Of a stretch of DNA of 51,715 nt, positions 40,649 to 50,448 are shown piece after piece. The notes below the pieces were generated by a model. That model searched no databases, had not been told where the DNA came from, and saw nothing but the letters and a program-made list of their open reading frames with translations. The DNA lies in contig CAZHGD010000036.1 in NCBI GenBank assembly GCA_964531735.1, positions 1 to 51,715 on the forward strand, read 5' to 3'. Within the stretch, counting starts at the first letter, position 1. Each line of letters starts with the position of its first letter. The position numbers were made by a program, and so were the translations under genes. This stretch comes from CAZHGD01 sp964531735 (GTDB lineage Bacteria; Armatimonadota; UBA10988).

Positions 40649-43600
40649 GTGGCCAACCGCACCTGGTCGGGTCTGTCCCTGTTGCTGCTGGCGGTTCTGC
40701 TGCTGGCGCCGATGGGCCGCGCGGCGGACACCGCCGGCCTGCTGGGCGACTGGCGGTTTGACGAGGGCACCGGCGACGTGGTCGCTGACCGCTCGGGCCA
40801 CGGTCACGACGGCGAGGTGCGCGGCGCCGAGTGGGTGCGCGGCCGGTTCGGCACGGCCCTGCACTTCGGCGGCCATGACGCCTGCGTGGCCATCCCGGGC
40901 CTGGCCGCTCTCGACGGGTCCGAGGCGCTGACGGTCGAGGCCTGGGTCTACTGGGAGAAGAGCGGGCGCTACCCGAACATCCTCTCGACCGGCTCCTGGG
41001 ATCCCGGCGGCTTCCTCATCTTCGTGCAGGACAACGCCTGCGCCTTCCGCATGGGCAAGCCCGGCAAGGCGCCGCTGACCGGCCCCGACTGGGCCGAGAC
41101 CTCGGCGAGCTTCGGCGAGTTCCAGTTCGGGCGTTGGTACCACCTGGTGGCCACCTTCGCGCGACCGGCGATCCGCACCTATGTCGATGGCCGGCCGGTC
41201 GGCTCGGCCAAGTGGGACTATCCCGTCGGGTGCGCCGGTGAACTGCAGATCGGCAGTTGGCACAACCCGCGCACCTGTCACACCGGCCTGATCCACGGCG
41301 TGAAGATCTATAACCGGGCGCTGACGCCGGCCGAGGTGCTGGCCGGCTACCAGGCCGGCGCCACCGCGCACGGGCCGGTGCCGGCCGGTGAACCGGTCGA
41401 TAAGAAGCTGCCCGTCGCGCCGCCGACGCCGGCGGTGGTCCTGGACAACCGGCTGCTGCGGTTGTCGCTGGACGCCCGCGGCCGCGTGGTCGGCCTGGTC
41501 GACAAGGCGACGGGCCAGGACCACTGCGCTCAGCCGTCGGTCGACTTCGCCACAATCAGGACGGGCGGGGCGAGCTACCGCCCGTCGTCCTGCACCTACC
41601 GCGACGGCCAGCTCACGCTCCAGTTCGGCCGCTCGGGCGTCACGGCGCAGGTCAAGGTCACCAACCGGGACCGCTACTTCGTGTTCGAGTTGCTGTCGGT
41701 CAGCGATGCGGCCGTGGCCGAGGTGGTGCTGGGCAGCGTGGCGGTCAGGGGGGCGAAGCAGTCCAGCGCCGCGGTGGCCTGGGCCTCCGATGGCGAGTTC
41801 GCCACGGCGGTGGTACCGCTCAACCTGCAGGTGGAGGTGGGCCTGCACGGCGGTCAGCAGCCGGTCTTCTCGCCGCGCTGCGAGCGCCGCTACGGCCTGG
41901 TGGGCGCCAAGACGGCGCTGGTCGGGTGTCCGCACCGCCAGGTGCGCCCGGTGCTGCAGGAGGTGGTCCGTGCCAGCGGACTGCCCTACTCGCCGCTGGG
42001 TGGCCCGTTCGCGCTCGACGCGCCCGAGAACCGCGGCTCGTACCTGTTCGCCGTGGTCTCCGAGGCCAATGTGGACGAGTGGATCGCGCTCGGCCGACGC
42101 GGCGGCTTTGCCGAGATCCACCTCTGCCCGTGGTGGCGCACCATGGGGCATTACGAGCCCAACCCCAGTCTCTACCCGCACGGCCTCGCGGGCCTCAAGC
42201 AGGTGGTGGCCAAGCTGCACGCGGCGGGCCTGAAGGTCGGCATGCACACGCTGACCGGCTGCATTCAGGTGGATGACCCCTGGGTCTCACCGGTGCCCGA
42301 CCCACGGCTGGCGAAGGACGCCCGGTTCACGCTCGCCGCCGCGGTGGGTCCCGACGACAAGGTCATCTCGACGGTCGAACGCCCCGAAGGTCTGGAGACC
42401 TTCTGGAGCGACATGAGCACCGGCAACACGATCCAGATCGGCGACGAGATCATCGCCTACAGCGGCATCTCGTCGCAGCCGCCGTACGGGTTCACCGGCT
42501 GCACGCGCGGACACTGGCGCACCCGCCGGGCAGCCCACGCCCAGGGCGCGGCGGCCGCGCACCTGGTGGCCAGCTACCAGTGCTACATGCCCGACGAGAA
42601 CACGACCCTCGTGGACGAGTTGGCCGCGTGCATCGCCGAGGTCTACAACACCTGCGGCTTCGACATGATCTACCTGGATGGGTCCGAGGGCATGCGGACG
42701 TCCCATGCGGTGGCGCTCATGAAGCGCGCCATCTTCGGCCGGCTCAAAGGGCGGGTGCTGGTGGAGTCCAGCTCCGGCTCGTGGGGCGCCTGGCCGTTCC
42801 ATTCGCGCGTCGGCGCCTGGGACCATCCGGTGTGGGGCTTCAACCGCTTCAACGACCTGCACTGCGCCAGCCTGGCCACGCACGCGACCGGCGAAATGCT
42901 GCCAGGCCACATGGGCTGGTGGGTGGTGACCGGACCGAGCGTCGACCATGCCGGCATGTTCCCCGAGGACATGGAGTACTTTGCCGGCAAGTGCCTGGGT
43001 TGGGACCACTCCTCGTCGCTGCAAGGCGTGGGCGCCGGGGCCGCGCCGCCGAACGCGCGGCAGGACGAGTACCTGACCATGCTGGGGCGGTACGAGCGCT
43101 TGCGCCTGGCGCGGTACTTTGCGCCGAACGTGCTGGAGCAGTTGCGCCAACCCGGCGCGCAGTTCCGCTTGGGCCAGGCGGACGATGGGGCCTGGCAATT
43201 GCGGCCCACCGACTACGCGCCGCACAAGGTGACCGCGCTCGACGATGGGACGCCAGCCTGGACGGTGCGGAACCGCTTCGCCGCGCAGCCGGTCAAGGTG
43301 CGCATCGAGGCGCTCTACGCCTGCCAGCCGTATGACTCACCCGAGGCCGTGCTGGTCGCCGACTTCGCCCGGCCGGAGCAGTTTGCCACCCGGGCCACAG
43401 CGCCCGGCGTGAAGCAGGACCTGACGACGGCCGCCGAGCCGGCTCGCCCGGGCACAGTGAGCGGCTGCCTGACGGCGACCAACAGCACGGGCGCGCGCCG
43501 GGGCGCCTGGACGAAGCTGGGCCAGGCGTTCGGGCCACCGCTGAAGATGAGCCACTGCGGCGCCCTGGGCGTGTGGGTCTACGGCGACGGCAAGGGCGAG

Positions 43601-45142
43601 CTGCTCAACTTCCAGCTCAACAACAACCGCGAGGACTACACCGCCTGGGACGACCACTACGTGGACGTCAACTTCACCGGCTGGCGCTACTTCGAGTTGC
43701 TGCTGCGCGAACGCGACGCGCAGCGGCACCAGGACTACCTCTGGCCGTACGGCGGTGCGTGCGAGGTCGGCCGGTCGCCGCTGGTCCGCGGGCGCGTGGG
43801 CGCGTTCAACCTCTACACCAACGATCTGCCGGTCGGCGAGCCGGTCCGCTGCTTCGTCAGCCCGGTCAAGGCGCTGCCGGTGCTGAAGGTCAAGCTGAGC
43901 AACCCGACGGTGACCGTCGGCGGCCAGACACTCAGCTTCCCGGTGACGCTGGAGAGCGGGCAGTTCGTCGAGTACGAGGGCGGGGCCGCGGGCGTCGTAC
44001 GCGACGAGCGCGGCGAGGTCGTCGCGCGGGTGACGCCGCAGGGCGCCGGCGCCACCTTGGCCACCGGTGACAACGCGGTCCGCTTCACCTGTGAGGGCTC
44101 GGCCCCGGTGCGGACCCGCGCGCAGGTGACCCTCATCAGCCAGGGCACTCCCCTGAGCGGCCGGAACCCGGCCGGGCAGGTGGACGCCCGGTTGCTGAGC
44201 ACCGAGTATGACGACCCGCGCACCATCGGCGCGCTCGACGGGCAGCAGAACGAGTGGGACGTGGTTGCCGCCGGCACCGCGGCCCTCTGCGTCGACCTGA
44301 CCGTGGATCGCGCCACGGCGCCGCCGGGCAACGACCGGCCCGGCCAGCGGATGGTGCTGGAGACGGGCGAGGACGCCGCCGGCTTCGCCGACACGCCCGA
44401 CAACCAGTACCGGCGCTACGTGTTCGACGGCGAGCACAACCAGGTGGCGGCCAAGCCCGGTGTCACCGTCTCGCTCGACCGGGTCGGCGACCCGGTGAAG
44501 GTGGGCCAGGGCAGCCTGCGCCTGCGGGCGACCAGCACGCGCAATGACGCGGCCGGCTGGTGCGCCAGAGGGCGCCGCTTTGCGCCGGCGCTCAACCTGG
44601 CCAGCTACGCTCGGCTCGGGTTGTGGGTCCACGGCGACGCCGGCGGCGAATCGCTGAAGCTCCAACTGCGCGATGTCGCCGGTGCCTGGCAGGACCTGGT
44701 CACGCCCATCGATTTCAGCGGCTGGCGGCGCCTGGAGTTCGCGCTGGGCGACGGCGCCACGCTCAACTTGGCCCAGGTCGAGTACCTCATCGTGTACTAC
44801 AACAACCTGCCGGCCGGCCGGACCGTGACCTGCTATCTGGACCAGATCGAGGTCCGGCGCGACGTGGGCGGCATCCAGCGTCCGGTGTTCCGCATCAACG
44901 GCCAGCCGCTGCTGTTTCCGACCACGCTGAGTGCCGGCGAGCGGCTGGCCTATGACGGTCAAGGGCCGGCGCTGGTCTACGGTCGCGACGGTCGCGTGCG
45001 CGAGCGCTGCCAGCCCACCGGCCAGGCGCCCGCGCTGCGGCCCGGTCGCAATCGCGTGCGCTTCGCCTTCGACGAGCACGCGGTCGGCGACTACCGCGTG
45101 CGGCTGCAGGCGGTCAAGGCGTACCGCGCCGTGGCGCCATAG
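40649..45142 (+). CDS. Giant secreted LamG / glycosidase-like TIM-barrel / tandem CBM-like protein
   Basis: This is a 1497-aa exported protein. The GTG start at 40649 has GAGGAGG 6 nt upstream. A signal peptide spans about 1-25 (LSLLLLAVLLLAPMGRA). Residues about 28-240 form a concanavalin-like LamG domain (WYHLVATF, IYNRALTPAEVLAGY). A beta-sandwich beginning LRLSLDARGRVVGLVD follows (about 265-430). Residues about 455-850 look like a TIM barrel: FAEIHLCPWWRTMGHY, LKVGMHTLTGC, and DMIYLDG near 671-677, reminiscent of clan GH-D/GH31/GH97-like glycosidases. Two CBM11-like jelly-roll regions lie at about 900-1077 and 1252-1404, each with LGVWVYGD or LGLWVHGD. I do not recognise a named family for the barrel, so the activity is inferred only. 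Confidence 0.8.
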   Translation: MANRTWSGLSLLLLAVLLLAPMGRAADTAGLLGDWRFDEGTGDVVADRSGHGHDGEVRGAEWVRGRFGTALHFGGHDACVAIPGLAALDGSEALTVEAWVYWEKSGRYPNILSTGSWDPGGFLIFVQDNACAFRMGKPGKAPLTGPDWAETSASFGEFQFGRWYHLVATFARPAIRTYVDGRPVGSAKWDYPVGCAGELQIGSWHNPRTCHTGLIHGVKIYNRALTPAEVLAGYQAGATAHGPVPAGEPVDKKLPVAPPTPAVVLDNRLLRLSLDARGRVVGLVDKATGQDHCAQPSVDFATIRTGGASYRPSSCTYRDGQLTLQFGRSGVTAQVKVTNRDRYFVFELLSVSDAAVAEVVLGSVAVRGAKQSSAAVAWASDGEFATAVVPLNLQVEVGLHGGQQPVFSPRCERRYGLVGAKTALVGCPHRQVRPVLQEVVRASGLPYSPLGGPFALDAPENRGSYLFAVVSEANVDEWIALGRRGGFAEIHLCPWWRTMGHYEPNPSLYPHGLAGLKQVVAKLHAAGLKVGMHTLTGCIQVDDPWVSPVPDPRLAKDARFTLAAAVGPDDKVISTVERPEGLETFWSDMSTGNTIQIGDEIIAYSGISSQPPYGFTGCTRGHWRTRRAAHAQGAAAAHLVASYQCYMPDENTTLVDELAACIAEVYNTCGFDMIYLDGSEGMRTSHAVALMKRAIFGRLKGRVLVESSSGSWGAWPFHSRVGAWDHPVWGFNRFNDLHCASLATHATGEMLPGHMGWWVVTGPSVDHAGMFPEDMEYFAGKCLGWDHSSSLQGVGAGAAPPNARQDEYLTMLGRYERLRLARYFAPNVLEQLRQPGAQFRLGQADDGAWQLRPTDYAPHKVTALDDGTPAWTVRNRFAAQPVKVRIEALYACQPYDSPEAVLVADFARPEQFATRATAPGVKQDLTTAAEPARPGTVSGCLTATNSTGARRGAWTKLGQAFGPPLKMSHCGALGVWVYGDGKGELLNFQLNNNREDYTAWDDHYVDVNFTGWRYFELLLRERDAQRHQDYLWPYGGACEVGRSPLVRGRVGAFNLYTNDLPVGEPVRCFVSPVKALPVLKVKLSNPTVTVGGQTLSFPVTLESGQFVEYEGGAAGVVRDERGEVVARVTPQGAGATLATGDNAVRFTCEGSAPVRTRAQVTLISQGTPLSGRNPAGQVDARLLSTEYDDPRTIGALDGQQNEWDVVAAGTAALCVDLTVDRATAPPGNDRPGQRMVLETGEDAAGFADTPDNQYRRYVFDGEHNQVAAKPGVTVSLDRVGDPVKVGQGSLRLRATSTRNDAAGWCARGRRFAPALNLASYARLGLWVHGDAGGESLKLQLRDVAGAWQDLVTPIDFSGWRRLEFALGDGATLNLAQVEYLIVYYNNLPAGRTVTCYLDQIEVRRDVGGIQRPVFRINGQPLLFPTTLSAGERLAYDGQGPALVYGRDGRVRERCQPTGQAPALRPGRNRVRFAFDEHAVGDYRVRLQAVKAYRAVAP

Positions 45143-45208
45143 GGCCCAGCGCGAAGGTCACTGGCCGGGCAGCACGAACCCGGCCGTTGTGCGCAGCGGA
45201 GACCTGAT

Positions 45209-46519
45209 TTGGCACAACTGACGGCTGGAGCCGCGCAGCTCGACATCACCCCCGGCCTGGGCGCGCACCTGGTCGGCTACTTCAACGACCGGATCGCCAC
45301 CAGCATCGTCGATCCCTTGCAGGCCAAGGCCATCGCGCTCAGCGACGGCGAGACCACGCTCGGGTTCATCATCTGCGACCTGATCGTGGTGCCCACCGCA
45401 GTGGTTGACGCGGCCAAAGCGCTGATCACCGAACGCACCGGCGTGCCGGCCGACCACATCCTGATCGCGGGTACCCACACGCACACCGGGCCGGCCATCT
45501 CCGGCGCGCTGGGCACGCCGGCCGAGGAGGGCTATGCCCAGTGGGTGGCCGGCCGCATCGCCGACGCCTTCGCCTTGGCGCTGGTGCGCCAGCAGCCGGC
45601 CCAAGTGGCGCACGGCGCCGGAGCGTGCCCCGGCGAGGTCCACAACCGCCGCTGGCACATGAAGGACGGTTCGGTGCGGATGAACCCGGGGCACCTCAAC
45701 CCGGAGGCGGTGCGGCCGGCCGCGCCGACCGATCCGCAGCTCGGGCTGCTGGTCCTGCGCACGCCAGCCGGCGCGCCCATCGCTGCGCTGGGCAATCTCA
45801 GCCTGCACTACGTGGGCGTGCGCGAGGACCACAACGTCATCTGCGCCGACTACTTCGCCGCCTTTGGTCGGTCGCTCAACCGCTGCGCCGGTGCCAGCTT
45901 CGTCTGTCCGCTGAGCAATGGCACCTTCGGTGATGTCAACAACCTGGACTTCACCCGCCCGAGCCGTGTCAGCAGCGGCAACACCTTCCAGATCGAGCGT
46001 GTCGCCAATGTGGTGGCGGGCGAGGCCTGGCGGGTCTGGAGCAGCTTGCGCGAAGAGGACTTCCGCGCCGACGTGCCGCTCGGCGCCACGCTGACGCAGG
46101 TCAACTTCGTGGCGCGCTACCCGAGCGCCGAGGAACTGGCCGCCGCGGAGGCGCTCTACCGCAGCGGCGAGAAGTGGTCCGACAGCGAGTGGCTCTACGC
46201 GCGCGAGGTCGTCTTGTGCACCGAGGGGCCGCGCGAGTGGCCCGTGCCCATCCACGCGCTGCGCATCGGTGAGCTGGGCATCGTCGGCCTGCCGGGCGAG
46301 GTGTTCACCGAGATCGGCCTGGACATCAAGGATCGCTCGCCGTATGCGCAGACGATGAACATCGGTATCGCCAACGGCACCGTGGGCTATGTGGCCACCG
46401 ACCGCGCCCTCGGCGAAGGCAGCTACGAGACGCGCCTCTGCCGCCATGTGCGCTCGCCGTTGGGCACCGGCCAGTTGTGGGCCGACACTGCGATCGCCGG
46501 CCTGGAATCCCTACGCTAG
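45209..46519 (+). CDS. Neutral/alkaline ceramidase-fold protein lacking the usual catalytic serine motif
   Basis: This 436-aa protein matches the N-terminal domain of neutral/alkaline non-lysosomal ceramidases. TAGAAQLDITP opens the fold. GTHTHTG (88-94) and H200 in LSLHYVG supply zinc-site histidines. At the position of the family's GDVSPN motif it reads GDVNNL (from residue 241), so the catalytic serine is not conserved. It also lacks the C-terminal domain and a signal peptide. It is therefore probably not a ceramidase. Such proteins are common beside sugar genes in Planctomycetota-like genomes with unknown substrates. The start is TTG 45209 with GGAG 7 nt upstream. It lies 66 bp after the giant secreted protein gene, on the same strand. 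Confidence 0.8.
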   Translation: MAQLTAGAAQLDITPGLGAHLVGYFNDRIATSIVDPLQAKAIALSDGETTLGFIICDLIVVPTAVVDAAKALITERTGVPADHILIAGTHTHTGPAISGALGTPAEEGYAQWVAGRIADAFALALVRQQPAQVAHGAGACPGEVHNRRWHMKDGSVRMNPGHLNPEAVRPAAPTDPQLGLLVLRTPAGAPIAALGNLSLHYVGVREDHNVICADYFAAFGRSLNRCAGASFVCPLSNGTFGDVNNLDFTRPSRVSSGNTFQIERVANVVAGEAWRVWSSLREEDFRADVPLGATLTQVNFVARYPSAEELAAAEALYRSGEKWSDSEWLYAREVVLCTEGPREWPVPIHALRIGELGIVGLPGEVFTEIGLDIKDRSPYAQTMNIGIANGTVGYVATDRALGEGSYETRLCRHVRSPLGTGQLWADTAIAGLESLR

Positions 46520-46564
46520 AACCGACGCCGGGCGCCGTACGCTCGGCCTCACGGAGCCGTACGC

Positions 46565-47389
46565 ATGTACCTGAACCACTGTCACATCTTCCCGCACGGG
46601 GCTTTCCCCGAGCAGCCCGAGCTGGGCACGCTGCCCGAACTGGCCCGCTTCATGGCTGAGACCGGCATCGAGCGGACGCTGGCCATCGCGCCATTCTGGG
46701 GACCCAAGACCAAGGAACTCCTGGCCGGCGAGGAGATCAACGCCTGGCTCTGGCGCAACCTGCAGGACTACCCTCAGATCGGCGGGCTGGTGACCGTGTC
46801 GCCGAAGGACCCGCAGGCGTGCGCCCTGGTCGAAGAGTATGTGGGCAAGGGCTTCGTCGGCATCAAGACGCACCCGCCGGTGATGGGCTTCCGCATCGAC
46901 GAGCCGGCCTGTGACGCGATGTACGCCCTGGCCGCCGAGCTCGGCGTGTTCGTGCTGTTCCACACCGGGGTACACGGCGGGCGGCTGGAGGACTACCAGC
47001 CGCTGCTGATCGACAACATCGTGCACCGCCACCCGCAACTGAAGGTCATCATCGAGCACATGGGCGTGTCCGACGGCATCGGCCGCGGGTTCTTCGACCA
47101 GGCGCTGGCCGTGGTCTACAACCATGGCGCCAGTTGGCGCAAGGGCGGCGTCTACGCCGGCCTGACCGGGCTGGCCAAGCCCCAACACCGGCAACTGGTG
47201 GCCGATGCCATCGCCGAGGCCGGCGCCCACCGGACCGTGTATGGGCTGGACTGGCCGCACCTCAGCGGCCGCGCTCCGGCGCTCGCCCGGTACGAGGCCG
47301 AGTTGGCCGTCATGCGCTCGATCGGCTTGTCCGCCGAGCAGGAGCAGTTGGTGTTCGGTGGCACGCTGGCCGAACTGACCGCGCGTTAG
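46565..47389 (+). CDS. Amidohydrolase-superfamily protein (Amidohydro-rel type)
   Basis: This 274-aa TIM-barrel hydrolase has the metal pair HCH at residues 5-7, FHTGVHGG near 136-143, IIEHMG near 162-167 and a C-terminal GLDWPH aspartate, the usual metal and base positions. It is related only in outline to the enzyme encoded at 22987. Cytoplasmic. CGGAG lies about 10 nt before the ATG. The next gene starts 10 bp after its stop, so they are co-transcribed. Candidate roles are sugar-lactone hydrolysis or decarboxylation of a uronate-derived intermediate. Confidence 0.85.
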   Translation: MYLNHCHIFPHGAFPEQPELGTLPELARFMAETGIERTLAIAPFWGPKTKELLAGEEINAWLWRNLQDYPQIGGLVTVSPKDPQACALVEEYVGKGFVGIKTHPPVMGFRIDEPACDAMYALAAELGVFVLFHTGVHGGRLEDYQPLLIDNIVHRHPQLKVIIEHMGVSDGIGRGFFDQALAVVYNHGASWRKGGVYAGLTGLAKPQHRQLVADAIAEAGAHRTVYGLDWPHLSGRAPALARYEAELAVMRSIGLSAEQEQLVFGGTLAELTAR

Positions 47390-47399
47390 GAGCAAGCTT

Positions 47400-48785
47400 A
47401 TGTCCGCTGCTGAGCCGCGGGGTCGGTACGATGTGCGGGCCTACGGCGCCGTGGGTGACGGCGAGACGCTGGACACCGCGGCGCTGCAGCGGGCGGTGGA
47501 CGCTTGCGCCGTCGCCGGCGGCGGCACGGTGCTGGTCCCCGCGGGCACCTACCTCACCGGCACGCTGTACCTGAAGAGCCACGTGACCTTGCACCTGGGG
47601 GCCGGGGCCACCGTGCTGGGCAGCCCGCGGCGCGAGGACTACAACGCCGACGACGTCTTCCCGGAGAACCGGGTGTTCTCAGTGGAGAACGTGACCGGCG
47701 CGCACCTGCTCATCGCCTACCGGCAGGAGCAGGTGGCCATCGTCGGCGAGGGCACCATCGACGGCAACAGCGCCGCCTTCTTCGAGCCGCTGCCCGAGGG
47801 CGAGCTGACGCGCAGCTACTGGCGCAAGACGCGCAACTTCCCGATCCGCGGCCAGCGGCCGGCGCAGATGGTGTTCTTCTGCTGCTGCCGCGACGTGGTC
47901 GTGCGCGACGTGGCGCTGATCAACGCCCCGTACTGGACGCTGTTCCTGCACGGCTGCACCCGGGCGCAGCTCCGCGGGCTGCGCATCACCAACCCGCCGC
48001 AGACCGCCAACGGTGACGGCATCGATCTCGACTGCTGCCAGCAGGTGACCGTCAGCGACTGCCTGGTGCAGACGGGCGACGACTGCCTCACGCTGCGCGC
48101 CAACTCGGCGCCGCTGGGTGCCGACGCCCAGGACTGCGCCAACGTGGTGGTGACCAACTGCGTGCTCAGCTCGCCCTGCAACGCCGTGCGCGTGGGCGTG
48201 GGCGACGGCGTGGTGCGCGACTGCTCGCTGAGCAACCTGGTCATCCACGAGTCGCGCACCGGGCTGAGCATCGTCTCCTGCTACTCCGAGCGGTCGAAGC
48301 ACGGGGCGCGGCTGGAGAACCTGTCGTTCGCCAACCTGACCATCGACGCCGTGATGCCGATGAACCTGCTGCTCGGGCCCCACGCCAAGCCGCCGGCGGC
48401 GATCGAGCACCTGACCTTTGCGCACTGCCGCCTGCGCGGGCGCCAAGGCTCCTACTTCGGCGGCAATCCCGGCCACCGGGTGGCCGACATCCGGCTGCAC
48501 GAGATCGAGCTGCACCTGACCGGCGGCGAGGTGGACCCGGCGTTCGACGCCGCTCGGGCCCATCCGGGCGGCGGCACGCGCGGGGTGCCCTCGGGACTAC
48601 TGCTCCACCAGGTGGACGGAATGCACCTCGACGGGCTGCGCGTGCGCTGGGACGCGGCCACCGGCGACTGGCAGCACGCCATCGCGATCCTGAACAGCGC
48701 CAACGTGCGGCTGGACGACGTGGACGCCGACCCGCCGCCGATGCCCGAGCGGGTGGCCGTGTTCCGTTCCGGGCTCGACGCCTGA
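47400..48785 (+). CDS. GH28-like (polygalacturonase-type) beta-helix protein, cytoplasmic, degenerate motifs
   Basis: This 461-aa parallel beta-helix protein opens with YDVRAYGAVGDGETLDTAALQ and continues with GGGTVLVPAGTYLTGTLYLKS, as in GH28. Catalytic aspartates are in NGDGID (204-209) and GDD (226-228). The family's GHG motif is replaced by a CNAVRVG segment (260-266), and the RIK motif is replaced by RLEN. With no signal peptide, it would act on imported oligosaccharides or have a non-polygalacturonase specificity. The ATG at 47400 follows TAGGAGCAAGCTT, and the gene is 10 bp from the upstream amidohydrolase. Confidence 0.85.
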   Translation: MSAAEPRGRYDVRAYGAVGDGETLDTAALQRAVDACAVAGGGTVLVPAGTYLTGTLYLKSHVTLHLGAGATVLGSPRREDYNADDVFPENRVFSVENVTGAHLLIAYRQEQVAIVGEGTIDGNSAAFFEPLPEGELTRSYWRKTRNFPIRGQRPAQMVFFCCCRDVVVRDVALINAPYWTLFLHGCTRAQLRGLRITNPPQTANGDGIDLDCCQQVTVSDCLVQTGDDCLTLRANSAPLGADAQDCANVVVTNCVLSSPCNAVRVGVGDGVVRDCSLSNLVIHESRTGLSIVSCYSERSKHGARLENLSFANLTIDAVMPMNLLLGPHAKPPAAIEHLTFAHCRLRGRQGSYFGGNPGHRVADIRLHEIELHLTGGEVDPAFDAARAHPGGGTRGVPSGLLLHQVDGMHLDGLRVRWDAATGDWQHAIAILNSANVRLDDVDADPPPMPERVAVFRSGLDA

Positions 48786-48939
48786 CCGGATGAGAGGAGC
48801 GGCGGGTGCTGGTTGATCGTGACACCCTCATCCGCTCGGACCGCGGCGCAGCGCGGCGGCGGCACGGCCGCCCGGCACGCTGGAGCGTGTCGCCGAGCGT
48901 AGCGCCGCCATCATCGCCAACCTGTCGGAGGGTCTTGCC

Positions 48940-50448
48940 ATGTCGCACGACGTCGTGTCGCTCGGCTCGCGGCTGGAACTGTTCGTCGACGACTTCCTGA
49001 TCGGCTCGTTGACCGGTGGCGCGCGTCGGCAGTTGCACCAGCCGGTGCGGCGCGAGGTGGTCTTCCGCACCGACGCGCCCTGGGAGGGCAACGCCTGTGG
49101 CTACGCCTCGGTGGTGCCGGTCGCGGGCGGCTACCGGCTGTACTACCACACCGGGCACTACCGCGACGGCGGCCCGGCCACCGAGGCGCTCGCCGACCAT
49201 CCCTGGCTGCTCTGCTACGCGGAGAGCGACGACGGCCTGACCTGGCGCCGGCCCGAGCTGGGCCTGGTCGAGTACCAGGGCTCGCGCGCCAACAACATCG
49301 TGCTCACGCCCGAGTCCGTCACCGCGGTGGCCTGCGACCCGGCCCATGCGGCGGTGCTTCGCGATGACAACCCCGACTGCCCACCGGAGGCCCGCTACAA
49401 GGTCGTCATCGTCGGCTGGCAGGCCAACGGCCTGTTCCTGCTGCAGTCGCCCGACGGCCTGCGGTTCGAGCTGGCCGCGCGCGAGCCGTTCTGCACCGAG
49501 GGCGCGTTCGATTCCCAGAACCTGATGTTCTGGGACCCGGTCCGCCGCGAGTACCGCGAGTACCACCGTGGCTTCCGCGACGGCTGCCGCGACATTCTGA
49601 CCGCGGCCTCGCCGGACCCGCGGCACTTCCCGCCGCCCGATTGGCTGGACTACCCGGGCGTCCCGTCCGAACAGCTCTACACCAACCAGATCGCGCCGTA
49701 CTACCGGGCGCCGCAGGTCCTGCTCGGGTTCCCCGCGCGCTATGTCGAGCGCGACTGGGCCGCACCGCTGTATGACCTGCCGGGTCTGGACGAACGCCTC
49801 TGCCGCGCGCGGCACGCGGCGCGCTATGGCGCGGCGGTCACCGACACCGTGCTGATGAGCAGCCGCGACGGCCGCCAGTTCCAGCGCTGGCCCGAGGCGT
49901 TCCTGCGCCCCGGCCCGCGTCAACGCGGGAGCTGGGTCTATGGCGACAACTACCTGGCCTGGGGCATGGTCGAGACGTCCGCCGACGTGGAGGACGCGCC
50001 GCCCGAGATCTCGCTGTACGCCTCGGACGGCTACTGGGAAGGCACCCACGTGGCCTTCCGGCGCTACACGGTCCGGCTGGACGGCTTCGTCTCGGTCACC
50101 GCGCCGCTGGCCGGCGGCGAGCTGGTCACGAAGCCGGTGGTCTTCGACGGCGGCAACCTGGTGCTCAACCTGGCCACGTCGGCGGCCGGCGGCGTGCGCG
50201 TGGGCCTGCTCGACGCTGACGGACAACCCATCGCAGGCTACACGCTCGACGACTGTCCCGAGATCCTGGGCGACACCGTCCGCCACACGGTCCGCTGGCG
50301 CACCGCTGGCGGTGACGTGCGTCCGCTGGCCGGCCGGCCGGTGCGCGTGCAGTTCCAGGTGCGTGACGCCGACCTGTACAGCTTCCAGTTCACCGACTAC
50401 GCGCCGGAGCCGGACGCGCCGGACCTGACGGGGATCGCGCGAGAATGA
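48940..50448 (+). CDS. GH32/GH43-like beta-propeller protein
   Basis: This 502-aa protein starts with LFVDDFLI and PWEGNACGYASVVPVAGGYRLYYH, a signature seen in many uncharacterised Planctomycetota and Verrucomicrobiota proteins of the five-bladed propeller superfamily. Further blade-like segments are CYAESDDGLTWRRPELG, FLLQSPDGLRFE, MFWDPVRREYREYHRG and VLMSSRDGRQFQRWPE. A beta-sandwich C-terminus follows (residues about 370-495). Catalytic carboxylates cannot be assigned with confidence. There is no signal peptide. ATG 48940 has GGAGGG about 8 nt upstream. It is the last gene of the catabolic block, 154 bp after the GH28-like gene. Confidence 0.75.
   Translation: MSHDVVSLGSRLELFVDDFLIGSLTGGARRQLHQPVRREVVFRTDAPWEGNACGYASVVPVAGGYRLYYHTGHYRDGGPATEALADHPWLLCYAESDDGLTWRRPELGLVEYQGSRANNIVLTPESVTAVACDPAHAAVLRDDNPDCPPEARYKVVIVGWQANGLFLLQSPDGLRFELAAREPFCTEGAFDSQNLMFWDPVRREYREYHRGFRDGCRDILTAASPDPRHFPPPDWLDYPGVPSEQLYTNQIAPYYRAPQVLLGFPARYVERDWAAPLYDLPGLDERLCRARHAARYGAAVTDTVLMSSRDGRQFQRWPEAFLRPGPRQRGSWVYGDNYLAWGMVETSADVEDAPPEISLYASDGYWEGTHVAFRRYTVRLDGFVSVTAPLAGGELVTKPVVFDGGNLVLNLATSAAGGVRVGLLDADGQPIAGYTLDDCPEILGDTVRHTVRWRTAGGDVRPLAGRPVRVQFQVRDADLYSFQFTDYAPEPDAPDLTGIARE

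Noticed and set aside
39845..42247. 800-codon open frame on the minus strand
   Set aside because: It is antisense to the second Gfo/Idh/MocA gene and the LamG gene, rich in R, G, A and H, with no recognisable domain.
48786..48939. Possible small gene or leader between the GH28-like and propeller genes
   Set aside because: The only short frame (from 48806) has no supporting features and overlaps the downstream start; a weak GGATGAG/CTCATCC pairing is too short to call.
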